DNA of 41,747 bases from Fidelibacterota bacterium UBA7301 (GCA_002471845.1 DKQT01000037.1:1-41747), one strand, 5' to 3'; shown: positions 25,692 through 34,251, counted from the stretch's first letter. Numbers and translations are program-made. Notes: generated from the sequence alone by a model not told the origin.

Positions 25692-27528
25692 CCAGGTTTT
25701 CAGCCACTAAATCGGCCACATCTTTTACCTGGATTTCGGACCGTCCTTCCGGAGTAAGGGGCTTAAGGCCCTGGTTCATCATGCCGAAGCAAAAATTACA
25801 ACCGGTTATAAGGGTATCTGCCTGTGATGCAACAACCTGTTCAGCACGAACCAAGTGTGTTCTGCCCTGGGTTTCTTTCTTCCACCATAGTCCACCGCCG
25901 GCACCGCAGCACAATGTATTTCTTCCCAATTCTTCCAATTCAAAGAATTCTTCAGCCGAAGCACGGATGGCAGTCCTGGGCGCATCTACCTCATCAAGCA
26001 TTCTTGATAAATTACATGGATCATGGAAAGTCACTTTCCCATCCGTCCCTTTTTCCACCTCAATGCGGCCTTCGTTCATTAACTGTTCAATGACCTGCGT
26101 ATGGTGCATTACACTATAGTTAATCTCTGTGTATTTCCCATATTCCTTTTCCAAGTTCAAGGCACAATGAGGACAAAGGGTTACCACTTTACGAGCTTGG
26201 GCCAATTGTTTCATATTATGTTCCCGCAGCATGGTATAGGTTAGTTTATCACCCAGCCGGTTGGCAGGATCCCCGGAACAATGTTCATTTTCTAACACGC
26301 CGTAGGATACATTGGCTACCTCCAATATTTTAGTAAAGTTCTCCACCGACTTGGTAAAATTTGGATCAAGTTCATAACGGGCAAAACATCCCAGCCAAAG
26401 TACATATTCCTTATCTGGCGTATAAGTGGGTAACCGGTCTGCCAGGGGACTGTCGGTATGCCCCTCCGTATTGCCGGATTCCTGCAAATTCATGAATAGT
26501 TTTTGATATTCCTGGGGGACTTTCCCTTCTACCAAAACTTCTAATCGGCGTATTTCATCGGATTTTTCTACATGGTTTCCAACCGGACATACTTCTGTAC
26601 AGGCTTGGCAAGTGGTGCATTCCCAGCCGGCTTCCACATTGATGCCCCCAAGAACATCCACATCTCCACTATCCAAGAGGGGTTGGCGTAAATCCAGGAT
26701 GAAATGATTCTTGGGATCCAGTATACCGCCCCCGCGGTTCGCCGGACACACATCAATGCAGCGCCCGCATTCCACACAGGAAAAAACATCCAAGACCTGG
26801 TTTTTTGTCAGCCGTGTAAGATCTGCCAACATGGAATCCAATTCATCTTCTGACCCTTCTAAATCGATGTTGACCGTTGTATGGTCTGGTTGTTGGAAGG
26901 GCCTGAAAAAAATATTTAAGGGCGCCAGGACCAGGTGTAAATGTTTCGAGCGCGGAACAAGAAACATAAATACCAATATAACCAGGGAGTGAATCCACCA
27001 GTTTATTCGCCAGGCCATAGGAGACAGGCCTGTTTCTCCCAGCAAGTAAGTAATCATCAATATTGCAATGAACAGGGCCACTAAACCTGATGTTGGTGAA
27101 ATTTTTCCAAGTGCTTTCGGACGTGATACAAATCTTCGGTAGGCCAGGGCCAAAATACCAACCAGTACAAGTATTGAAAAGGGTATAACAATATAACTGT
27201 ATAACTTGTGTACTGAGTGGCTCATGAGGGGGCGGCCAAATCCAATGGCAAAATGATCTAAAGTTACCAGTCCGAAAACAACAAAACCCCAAAAGACCAG
27301 GGCGTGCATCAATCCGGGCCAGAAACGGCCTTTGATAACTTTTTCATGCAAAAATACTTCCCGGATTACACGCCAAATCCGAGTGCCGAAACGGTCAACC
27401 GGCAAATATTGGTGGCCTTTAAATACAATCCGGAGACGCCGCCAGACTTCATAGGCAAAAGATCCCAGAGTAATGGATATACCCAGGGCCAGCACTATTT
27501 TTTCAATGCCTGTGAAGTGCGCTTCCAC
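25672..27528 (-). CDS. Membrane Fe-S oxidoreductase, probable ETF:menaquinone oxidoreductase (EMO/HdrD-like)
   Basis: A 618-aa protein with three parts. Residues 1-205 are a NarI/HdrE-like membrane domain with about six segments and histidines that could bind haem b. Residues 250-320 hold two 4Fe-4S motifs (cysteines 251, 254, 257, 261 and 304, 307, 310, 314). The rest carries CCG-domain motifs (LWLGCFARYELD, TLCPHCALNLEKEY, HDPCNLSRMLDE, LCCGAGGGLW, ITGCNFCFGMM). Such proteins next to etfAB carry electrons from acyl-CoA dehydrogenases via ETF to menaquinone. GTG at 27528 is taken as start; a TTG one codon upstream is equally possible. It follows etfA after about 9 bases. Confidence 0.9.
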   Translation of the reverse strand: MEAHFTGIEKIVLALGISITLGSFAYEVWRRLRIVFKGHQYLPVDRFGTRIWRVIREVFLHEKVIKGRFWPGLMHALVFWGFVVFGLVTLDHFAIGFGRPLMSHSVHKLYSYIVIPFSILVLVGILALAYRRFVSRPKALGKISPTSGLVALFIAILMITYLLGETGLSPMAWRINWWIHSLVILVFMFLVPRSKHLHLVLAPLNIFFRPFQQPDHTTVNIDLEGSEDELDSMLADLTRLTKNQVLDVFSCVECGRCIDVCPANRGGGILDPKNHFILDLRQPLLDSGDVDVLGGINVEAGWECTTCQACTEVCPVGNHVEKSDEIRRLEVLVEGKVPQEYQKLFMNLQESGNTEGHTDSPLADRLPTYTPDKEYVLWLGCFARYELDPNFTKSVENFTKILEVANVSYGVLENEHCSGDPANRLGDKLTYTMLREHNMKQLAQARKVVTLCPHCALNLEKEYGKYTEINYSVMHHTQVIEQLMNEGRIEVEKGTDGKVTFHDPCNLSRMLDEVDAPRTAIRASAEEFFELEELGRNTLCCGAGGGLWWKKETQGRTHLVRAEQVVASQADTLITGCNFCFGMMNQGLKPLTPEGRSEIQVKDVADLVAENLVETTTA

Positions 27529-27537
27529 CAATAAGAA

Positions 27538-28509
27538 TCAGTCGCCCTTCAGCGATTCAACAAGTTTGGGAATTATTTCCAGGACATCCCCAACCACGCC
27601 GTAATCAGCAATTTCGAAAATGGGTGCTTCAGGGTCTTTATTAATGGCCACAATATTTTTCGAACCCTTCATACCGACCACATGCTGAATGGCGCCGGAT
27701 ATTCCTAAAGCAAGATACATTTGGGGGGATACCGACTGGCCCGAACTTCCAATTTGATGGGCCGCAGGAAGCCAACCCGCATCCACAACAGGACGGGATG
27801 CAGCCAATTCTCCACCCAGGGCTTGCGCTAATGTTTCAGCCAGGGGAATATTTTCTTCTTTTCCGATGCCCCGCCCTATAGAAACAATGATTTCCGCTGA
27901 AGTTAAATCAACACCGCCTGCTTCTTCCTGGAATGGTTCTTCCGATTCGGTCTTGATCATGGATGCATCCAGGTTTACGGTGGCTTCCCTGACAGATGCT
28001 GAGCCCGATACCGCATTTTCGGAAGAAAAAGCGGCAGACTGAAAACTGACCAGGTATGGACCATCGCTAACGGGTGTTATGTCAGAGAAAAGTTTCGCAT
28101 TGAACATTTGTTTGGTAAAAACAACATTTCCGCCCTCAGTATTCATAGCTACATTATCCACCAGGAATGGTTTCATCAATTTGGCGCTGACCCTGGGGGC
28201 ATAGTCACGGACTTGGTAAGAATGGCCGAATAAAACATAGGTTGGGTTTTCCTGTTCAATAACCTGTTTTACAGCTTCTGCATATCCATCAGATGAATAA
28301 GATGATAATAATTTATTATTAACTTTAATGACCTCACCCACATTGAAACCTGATGCCTGTTCAGCCAAGGCATCCCCATTCTTCCCCATGACCAGTGCAC
28401 CCATGGAAAGGCCGAGGTCATTTGCCATCTTCTGTGCGGCGGCAATGGATTCCAATCCCATACGGTGGATTTTTCCATTATTATCTTCAAGGACGATTAA
28501 TATATCCAT
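27538..28509 (-). CDS. etfA: Electron transfer flavoprotein, alpha subunit
   Basis: FAD-binding subunit of ETF, which accepts electrons from acyl-CoA dehydrogenases. It has 323 aa. The C-terminal FAD domain is complete: SIGRGIGKEENIPLAETLAQALGGELAASRPVVDAGWLP, QIGSSGQSVSPQMYLALGISGAIQHVVGMKGS, and AINKDPEAPIFEIADYGVVGD. It lies 7 bases after etfB and just before the membrane Fe-S oxidoreductase, its likely electron acceptor. Confidence 0.96.
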   Translation of the reverse strand: MDILIVLEDNNGKIHRMGLESIAAAQKMANDLGLSMGALVMGKNGDALAEQASGFNVGEVIKVNNKLLSSYSSDGYAEAVKQVIEQENPTYVLFGHSYQVRDYAPRVSAKLMKPFLVDNVAMNTEGGNVVFTKQMFNAKLFSDITPVSDGPYLVSFQSAAFSSENAVSGSASVREATVNLDASMIKTESEEPFQEEAGGVDLTSAEIIVSIGRGIGKEENIPLAETLAQALGGELAASRPVVDAGWLPAAHQIGSSGQSVSPQMYLALGISGAIQHVVGMKGSKNIVAINKDPEAPIFEIADYGVVGDVLEIIPKLVESLKGD

Positions 28510-28516
28510 GTTACCC

Positions 28517-29278
28517 CTATAATACTTTAATGTCGTTACGAAAAGTGTGGATTAATTTTTCCACCATTTGATCTACTGAACCCTCGATCATAACAGTCTG
28601 TTTGTCGCTGTGGGGCACATATATTTTTTCCAGTGATTGGTTGGCTTCAACGGGATTTGGCGTAACCACTTTGATTTCCTTTTTCTTGGCCCCCATGATG
28701 CCTTTTAATGACGGATAACGTGGTGTATTCAATCCGGACTGAATTGTTAAACTGGCGGGTAAGGATAGGGAAACCCATTGAAACCACCCTGCCTCAAGTT
28801 CCCGTTTTACTTTAATCTTTCCCCCGCCTGTTTCTATTGCCATAACTAGGGATGCGGTAGCCATTCCCAGCATTTCCCCTATAATAACACCTGTCTGGGC
28901 CATGCCAAAATCATCCGACTGAAGTCCTGAAAAAATCAAATCGAAGTTTTCTTCTTTTAAAGCATCGGCAAAATGTGAAGCGGTTGCTAACGGATCAATT
29001 GCTCCTACGGTATCTATTTGAATATGGATAGCCCGGTCAGCGCCTTTGGCCAAAGCCTCCCGGATAACTTTTTGGATTCGATCCGGGCCTAGACTGATAA
29101 CTACAACTTCACCTTCACTATTGGCTTCCTTGATTTGGAGCGCTTCTTCAAGGGCGTAATTATCACTTTCATTCATGACATAAGCAACGGCGTCTTCGTC
29201 TACCCATTTCTGGTTGGAATGAATGGGCAGTGGAGACTCAGCCCCGGGCACTTGTTTAACTAAAACTGCGATTTTCAT
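28517..29278 (-). CDS. etfB: Electron transfer flavoprotein, beta subunit
   Basis: A 253-aa partner of EtfA. It starts MKIAVLVKQVPGAESPL and has NESDNYALEEALQIKE, the nucleotide-binding stretch GADRAIHIQ and DLIFSGLQSDDFGMAQTGVIIGEMLG, all standard for the family. First gene of the etfB-etfA-Fe-S oxidoreductase-carboxyltransferase operon. A TetR-like palindrome lies about 100 bases upstream of its ATG. Confidence 0.95.
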   Translation of the reverse strand: MKIAVLVKQVPGAESPLPIHSNQKWVDEDAVAYVMNESDNYALEEALQIKEANSEGEVVVISLGPDRIQKVIREALAKGADRAIHIQIDTVGAIDPLATASHFADALKEENFDLIFSGLQSDDFGMAQTGVIIGEMLGMATASLVMAIETGGGKIKVKRELEAGWFQWVSLSLPASLTIQSGLNTPRYPSLKGIMGAKKKEIKVVTPNPVEANQSLEKIYVPHSDKQTVMIEGSVDQMVEKLIHTFRNDIKVL

Positions 29279-29375
29279 TTATAATATTTCCTGTGATTAT
29301 GAATATATCGATGTTAAAAGACTGTATAATTTTAGGTAAAGTTATGTTGATTGACGAGGAAAAATCAATAGCTAA

Positions 29376-29389
29376 ACCGACTGGTCGGT
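29376..29389. promoter_or_regulatory. TetR-type palindromic operator candidate upstream of etfB
   Basis: ACCGAC-TG-GTCGGT, a perfect six-base inverted repeat with a two-base centre, with two more matching A/T positions outside. TetR-family repressors, including those controlling fatty-acid oxidation genes, often bind such short CG-rich palindromes. A TTGATT on the minus strand lies right beside it as a possible -35. No TetR gene is in the window, so the regulator would act in trans. Confidence 0.5.
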
Positions 29390-29567
29390 CTATTTTTTAT
29401 TTTATACTGCCGATTAATGGATTAAAATGATAAACAGTGTTAATCATTTCTTCTTTGAACTTGGGTTAGGCGTGAACAGCAACAATTCAATACTCATAAT
29501 TGAAACCCGGAAAGAAGCTGCCATTTTATTTCTACAAAGTATTAAATAGTTCAAGTTAAATTAAAAT

Positions 29568-29669
29568 ATGGAGTATATAATCAATTTTGTCCTTGGCCAT
29601 TTGCTCTTTTTTGCCGGAGTAATAATTCTAATATGGTCATTAAAACGATGGTTAGAACGTCGAAAATAA
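29568..29669 (+). CDS. Possible small single-pass membrane peptide (33 aa)
   Basis: An ATG opens MEYIINFVLGHLLFFAGVII and continues with LIWSLKRWLERRK to a TAA. The product would be one hydrophobic helix followed by a strongly basic tail, a layout common in real small membrane proteins. Against it, there is no clear ribosome binding site and AT-rich spacers produce such frames by chance. Confidence 0.3.
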   Translation: MEYIINFVLGHLLFFAGVIILIWSLKRWLERRK

Positions 29670-29738
29670 TCCGTGCAAATTATGTTAAAAAAAAGATTTG
29701 ACCCCTTATTTATTATGGATGTATTTTCCTCCCTCAGG

Positions 29739-29769
29739 TTCCAGTTACTATTGCGAGGTATGACTGGAA
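29739..29769 (+). repeat. 5'-UTR hairpin of the lipoprotein gene
   Basis: TTCCAGTTA pairs with TGACTGGAA (one G-U), leaving the loop CTATTGCGAGGTA. The stretch TTGCGAGGTAT (29751-29761) recurs as its exact reverse complement in a second hairpin just after the gene, at 31028-31038, so the two loops could pair. Confidence 0.5.
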
Positions 29770-29806
29770 TTTGAACAATTGAACGATTACATAATAAGGA
29801 GAAATC

Positions 29807-31018
29807 ATGAAATTAAAACTCTATAAACCTCTATGTCTTTTACTCACAGGAATAATTGTTTTTTCTGCATGTGAAGATAAAGATGACAGCCCAAATTTAG
29901 GTGATTCTGTTGGTTTGTGGCAATTGACAGGCCTAACAGGTACTTATACTCGTGAAGTGATTACTAAAGATGGTGTTGCCCATTCAGCAGATGCATATCC
30001 TTTAGTCGCTAACTGGAAGGATGCGGCTGGTTTTGCTGCTGCTGCTGGTGTTGACGAAGCTCTTGTTGTTGGTGCGACCAATCAAACACTTGCGGCTTTT
30101 ACAGCCGGTGATAATGCCCCGGGATTTCCAAGGACGGCAGTATTTGATGCCGCTGCTTTAGCCGCTGTAGGCATCTCAATGCAAGTTGATCTATTAGATT
30201 CCAAATCAAAGTCTACGCCCGGTACCTATACTGTAAAAGGTACCTATCCTTCACTTCGCTTGGATGAAACAATATGTAATACCTACTTAATGATTCCACC
30301 ACCCCAAATCAATGATACGGGAGATTGGACTTGTAATTATGAAACTGGTGTTTTTACCCTTTCACCGGTGGTAGATATTGAGCAGGTATTACCACCTTTC
30401 CCTGATGGAATATTTGCCGTTAACCGTGATGTAGAACCTGCGACATTTAGTCTTGATTTTTTAGATCGCGATGCTCATGATGTGTTATACAGCCAAGTTA
30501 AGTCCGCATGGGATGAGACAGAAGACCGCACAGTTTCAGGTCTTGCAGGTCTTCCAGTAAATGCTGGTGGTGGCTGGGATCCCACTGCAACAACAGATCC
30601 CACTTCTGAAGCTTATATCATGTCTGCTGCTCTGGCCAGCTGGGGTGGTTACCTAACATGGTACGCATTCAACATTTCTGCAGAAGCAGTAGCCAAAGTT
30701 GCAGATGTTAAGAATCCATTGACTGATCTAGATGGCGACGGTACTATTAACGCTGTTGATATGATTGTATACATGCACATGGATAATTTGGCTAGCGGCG
30801 GCGGTAAAACTGCTTTTGGTTTACCCTACGCACTTCTTGTTGATAGCTCAAATCCAGCAGCTCCAGCTCCTGTTAATGACAGCGCAAACGATTGGTCATT
30901 GGCAGGTCTAGCTACCGGTGGAGGTGGCAAAATGAAATATGTCATTACCATGGGGGTATGCATGCCCGTTAATGAAACCATTAAATTTGAATCGAGCTGG
31001 ACAGAAGTAGCTCAATAA
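29807..31018 (+). CDS. Secreted lipoprotein with dockerin-like calcium-binding segment
   Basis: A 403-aa exported lipoprotein. It has a signal peptide with lipobox (IIVFSAC, Cys22) followed by an acidic stretch EDKDDSPN. The mature part is unrecognised and rich in Ala, Asp and Gly. Near residue 310 DLDGDGTINAVDMIVYMHMD matches the D-x-D-x-D-G-x(I/V)-xxxD loop of dockerin/EF-hand repeats. Position just before a TonB-dependent receptor suggests a SusD-like or surface partner role for uptake, but it shows no SusD helical repeats. The AAGGAG ribosome binding site is good. It ends ahead of a hairpin and a strong terminator. Confidence 0.8.
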   Translation: MKLKLYKPLCLLLTGIIVFSACEDKDDSPNLGDSVGLWQLTGLTGTYTREVITKDGVAHSADAYPLVANWKDAAGFAAAAGVDEALVVGATNQTLAAFTAGDNAPGFPRTAVFDAAALAAVGISMQVDLLDSKSKSTPGTYTVKGTYPSLRLDETICNTYLMIPPPQINDTGDWTCNYETGVFTLSPVVDIEQVLPPFPDGIFAVNRDVEPATFSLDFLDRDAHDVLYSQVKSAWDETEDRTVSGLAGLPVNAGGGWDPTATTDPTSEAYIMSAALASWGGYLTWYAFNISAEAVAKVADVKNPLTDLDGDGTINAVDMIVYMHMDNLASGGGKTAFGLPYALLVDSSNPAAPAPVNDSANDWSLAGLATGGGGKMKYVITMGVCMPVNETIKFESSWTEVAQ

Positions 31019-31025
31019 AGATCTC

Positions 31026-31046
31026 CGATACCTCGCAAGTGTATCG
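31026..31046 (+). repeat. 3'-UTR hairpin with loop complementary to the 5' hairpin
   Basis: CGATAC and GTATCG pair perfectly around the loop CTCGCAAGT, 7 bases after the lipoprotein stop. Positions 31028-31038 are the exact reverse complement of 29751-29761 in the 5' hairpin. Confidence 0.5.
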
Positions 31047-31052
31047 TTCATA

Positions 31053-31088
31053 AAAGATGGGGGTGGTCTTCGGATTGCCCCCATTTTT
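31053..31088 (+). terminator. Intrinsic terminator with UUCG tetraloop
   Basis: ATGGGGGTGGTC and GATTGCCCCCAT pair over twelve positions (three G-U) around a TTCG loop, followed by TTTTT. It lies between the lipoprotein gene and the TonB receptor start at 31115, so most transcripts of the first gene should end here. Confidence 0.8.
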
Positions 31089-31114
31089 ATTACAATTAAC
31101 CTTAGGGAAATAAA

Positions 31115-34036
31115 ATGAAACACATTACCAGTGTAATCTTATTTTGTTTTTCTACGCTGTATGCCCAAAATATTGATTTGTCTGGCCAAATTACGGATGC
31201 CCAAAATGGACAGCCGCTGATTGGTGCAAATGTAGTTATATCAGGGAATGGACTAAACACTGGCGCCGCTACTGATTTTAATGGTGAGTATATTGTTAAT
31301 GACGTTCCTATCGGCACATATACCATTAAGATTACGTATATCGGTTACAGTGACTTTACCGGTACGGTGGAATTATCTGAAAATTCACATATATTCAATG
31401 CACAACTGAGTGTATCTGCCATTCAACTACAGGAATATGTGGTTACCGCTAGTCGCGGAAAGCGGGAAAAAATTACCGATGCGCCCGCAGCCATCTCCAT
31501 TATATCAGAATTAAAAATTCGCAATGCTAGCAATCCCAACCTTGGGGATTATTTCAAAAATATAAAAGGGGTTGATTTTACTGCTTCAGGATTGGATAGT
31601 TACAACCTTAGTGCTCGCGGATTTAATTCCAGCTTTAGCAGTCGATTGCTCACCTTAACGGATGGACGAATGGCCAATGTCCCTTCTCTTCGACTAATCG
31701 CCTATAATGTAATTCCGCTTACCTCTGATGACGTAAAACAGATCGAAGTAGTTCTTGGACCCTCCTCTGCCCTTTACGGGCCCAATGCGCATGCAGGTGT
31801 TGTCAATATTATCTCTAAGCGCCCCCAAGAATCCAAGGGTACCGTAGTCGGGATAACGGGTGGTACAAGAAATTTTTCCAAGGCACAGATACGTCATGCT
31901 GGAACTATTGGCAAATTAGGATATAAAATGTCATTAGTGCAGTTTAATGCCAGCGATTGGGAATATATTGAAGATGCAGAAAAACAGGCGCACTACAAAC
32001 AATGGCTTGATGATGAGGTGGGTCACGGTGATGAATTAGATGACTATTTTGAAGACGGCCTTGCTTGGTGGGATGGATGGGATATCAAAGTGGATCGTGA
32101 CGGAGATGGCACTGTTGATACAACCTATTTAGGTAAGGATAATAAGGTCTATGATAGAGATAGTGATGGCATTGATGATATTCCTCATTTCAAAATCAAT
32201 AATACACGATTCGATATTCGAACTGACTATAACTTTTCGCCTGAGCATTTTATTAGTTTGAACTACGGGTTCGCGCAGGCAACCAATATCAATATCACTG
32301 GGATTGGCAGATATCTTGCCGATGACTGGATTTATCAATTTTTTCAAGGCAGATGGGTATATAAAAACTGGTATGCTCAGGCCTATCTAAATACTTCTTT
32401 ATCAGGTGAAACTAGAAATATGCGTACGGGTGGAATTGTAACAGATCATTCAAAATTTTTCCATCTTCAGTTTCAACACAACACTGATTTTAACTTCTTA
32501 GATACCAAATTCATTTGGGGCGGTGACTATCAACGTACAATGCCCAAAACCTTTGGAACCATTCTTCCCGATGGAAAACCAGGCCGAAATCCAATCAGTT
32601 TCGATGAGGATGGAATCGATAACGATGGTGATGGAAAAATAGATGAATGGGATGAATTATTGGTGACCAACGAATTTGGATTATATACCCAATCTCAGTC
32701 AAAATTGAGCGACCACTTTGAATTGATCCTCTCCGGCCGCATTGACCTTCACAGCGGCCAACAGAAAGACGGCGGAATTAAATTTCTGAAAGATCCCTTA
32801 TCCGGAGAAACCATGGAGTATTATCCCCAAATCTCTCCAAAGGTTGGACTGCTTTATAAGCCGCGAGAAAATCAAACAATTCGATTAACAGCAGCTCGCG
32901 CTTTTAATACACCTTCTTCCCAAGGATTATATCTGGATGTATTGGCTGCACAATATTCTGTATTTCCTGTAAAAGCACGTGGGAATAAAGATGGTTATAA
33001 TTTTACGCGAAATGAAGCCGGCGAACTGATGATGTTTGATGTTCGGGCTGGTTCTTCGTCAGAATTTCGATGGTCAAATATGCCCGAGGGATCCGCTCTT
33101 TATATTCCTGCCGTTTTGGGGCGGCCAGGACAGTTTGTAAATGCAGAAGATTATACTAAGATTGAACCGGTGCGTTCTGAAGAAGTATGGACATATGAAT
33201 TCGGCTATGCGGGATTTATCGGTGAAAGAACCCGGGCCACTTTTGATTTGTACTACAGCACTTATAGTGATTTCGTCAGTGATCTTACCTGGGTCACACC
33301 GGTCGTGCTTGATACATCAGACGGGTTTTATAGTATTGAAAATCCAGACCCAGATGTTTTAGGATTTATACCCACATCGCAACATAGCGGTATTAAAGAT
33401 GGCGGTGATGGCATTCATGGTTATTATTACATTGCCTATGGATCATCTGAATGGTCAACAACTATCCCTGCAGGATGGTGGAATAAACCAGCAGAGGAAC
33501 GAAATGGTACATCCCTTCATACTGAATATGGTGATACATTAGGCGCTTGGTGGACAGATGACGTAACCAATTTTGATAATCCGGTGAACCTCATGTTAAC
33601 CAATATTAACTATGGTCAAGTATCCCTGTGGGGTATAGATGCCAGCATTTATACGTTTATTACACCCAAAATCACCGCTGATATGAATTTCTCCTTCCTG
33701 GGAAAAACACGGTTTTGGAATTTCCTGACGCGATCCTACGACCCCATCAATGCACCCAAATATAAAGTCAATGCCAAGGTGGCTTATACGGCAGAACAGG
33801 GTTGGCATGGCAACTTGGGATTTAGATACATCCCAGAATTTGAGTGGGCCGCGGGCGTCCATTATGGTATTATAGACCAATATTTGGTATTTGATACCAT
33901 GGTGGGATACCGATTTGCTGGGAAATATGATCTCATCCTAAATATCAATAATCTAAATGATAATGTCCACAGGGAAATCGTAGGTGGGCCGAAACTCGGG
34001 CGCCATTTTACATTAAAACTGAACGCCCGCTTTTAA
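31115..34036 (+). CDS. TonB-dependent receptor with carboxypeptidase-like N-domain
   Basis: A 973-aa outer-membrane receptor. Residues 1-18 are a signal peptide. Residues 20-110 are a carboxypeptidase-regulatory-like domain (LSGQITDAQNGQPLIGANVVI, NGEYIVNDVPIGTYTIKITYIGY). The plug follows at about 115-235 (EYVVTASRGKREKITDAPAAISII, LGPSSALYGPNAHAGVVNIISK). The barrel then runs to the C-terminal HFTLKLNARF, ending in Phe. Extracellular loops contain two Asp-rich calcium-binding-like stretches near residues 325-355 (DRDGDGTVD, DRDSDGIDD) and 500-515 (DNDGDGKIDEWDE). It imports an unknown substrate using TonB/ExbBD energy. A terminator precedes it and another follows. Confidence 0.93.
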   Translation: MKHITSVILFCFSTLYAQNIDLSGQITDAQNGQPLIGANVVISGNGLNTGAATDFNGEYIVNDVPIGTYTIKITYIGYSDFTGTVELSENSHIFNAQLSVSAIQLQEYVVTASRGKREKITDAPAAISIISELKIRNASNPNLGDYFKNIKGVDFTASGLDSYNLSARGFNSSFSSRLLTLTDGRMANVPSLRLIAYNVIPLTSDDVKQIEVVLGPSSALYGPNAHAGVVNIISKRPQESKGTVVGITGGTRNFSKAQIRHAGTIGKLGYKMSLVQFNASDWEYIEDAEKQAHYKQWLDDEVGHGDELDDYFEDGLAWWDGWDIKVDRDGDGTVDTTYLGKDNKVYDRDSDGIDDIPHFKINNTRFDIRTDYNFSPEHFISLNYGFAQATNINITGIGRYLADDWIYQFFQGRWVYKNWYAQAYLNTSLSGETRNMRTGGIVTDHSKFFHLQFQHNTDFNFLDTKFIWGGDYQRTMPKTFGTILPDGKPGRNPISFDEDGIDNDGDGKIDEWDELLVTNEFGLYTQSQSKLSDHFELILSGRIDLHSGQQKDGGIKFLKDPLSGETMEYYPQISPKVGLLYKPRENQTIRLTAARAFNTPSSQGLYLDVLAAQYSVFPVKARGNKDGYNFTRNEAGELMMFDVRAGSSSEFRWSNMPEGSALYIPAVLGRPGQFVNAEDYTKIEPVRSEEVWTYEFGYAGFIGERTRATFDLYYSTYSDFVSDLTWVTPVVLDTSDGFYSIENPDPDVLGFIPTSQHSGIKDGGDGIHGYYYIAYGSSEWSTTIPAGWWNKPAEERNGTSLHTEYGDTLGAWWTDDVTNFDNPVNLMLTNINYGQVSLWGIDASIYTFITPKITADMNFSFLGKTRFWNFLTRSYDPINAPKYKVNAKVAYTAEQGWHGNLGFRYIPEFEWAAGVHYGIIDQYLVFDTMVGYRFAGKYDLILNINNLNDNVHREIVGGPKLGRHFTLKLNARF

Positions 34037-34067
34037 CCTCTTTTCCTAAAAAATTTATACAAAATAT

Positions 34068-34094
34068 AAAGGCCTCTGATCTCGGGGGCCTTTT
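34068..34094 (+). terminator. Intrinsic terminator after the TonB receptor
   Basis: AAAGGCCTC pairs with GGGGCCTTT (one G-U) around an eight-base loop, followed by TTTT. It begins 31 bases after the receptor stop codon. Confidence 0.75.
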
Positions 34095-34110
34095 GTGTAT
34101 ATAAAACAAA

Positions 34111-34173
34111 AGCAGGATCGTAGGAATCCTGGTAGCGGGGGAACAACCAGTCTTCTTGTATTACGATCCTGCT
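34111..34173. ncRNA. Unexplained structured element (candidate small RNA or 5'-UTR regulator)
   Basis: A perfect 12-base inverted repeat (AGCAGGATCGTA at 34111-34122, TACGATCCTGCT at 34162-34173) encloses an inner hairpin CTGGT-AGCGGGGGAACA-ACCAG (34129-34150). An alternative hairpin CAGGAT-CGTAGGA-ATCCTG (34113-34131) would exclude both. It sits after a terminator and 78 bases before the PAP2 gene start. I recognise no known family. Confidence 0.45.
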
Positions 34174-34251
34174 ATAAACTAATCAAAACTTATCTCTGCA
34201 TTTCTCGTCGGTCAAGTGTTTTTTTAAAGGAATTATAAGTTAATTTCAACC

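Larger units (their letters stand above)
29279..29806. other. 528-base intergenic region between etfB and the lipoprotein gene
   Basis: Divergent spacer between the minus-strand etf operon and the plus-strand lipoprotein gene. It holds the TetR-like palindrome (29376-29389), a possible 33-codon membrane peptide (29568-29669) and a hairpin just ahead of the lipoprotein gene (29739-29769). The ribosome binding site AAGGAG precedes the gene at 29807. I see no other gene or RNA in it. Confidence 0.6.

Noticed and set aside
34111..34173. Cyclic-di-GMP-I riboswitch
   Set aside because: The inner segment GGTAGCGGGG resembles part of that riboswitch's 3' half, but the conserved CACGCACAGGGCAAACC-like 5' half is missing and the 12-pair outer stem does not fit.
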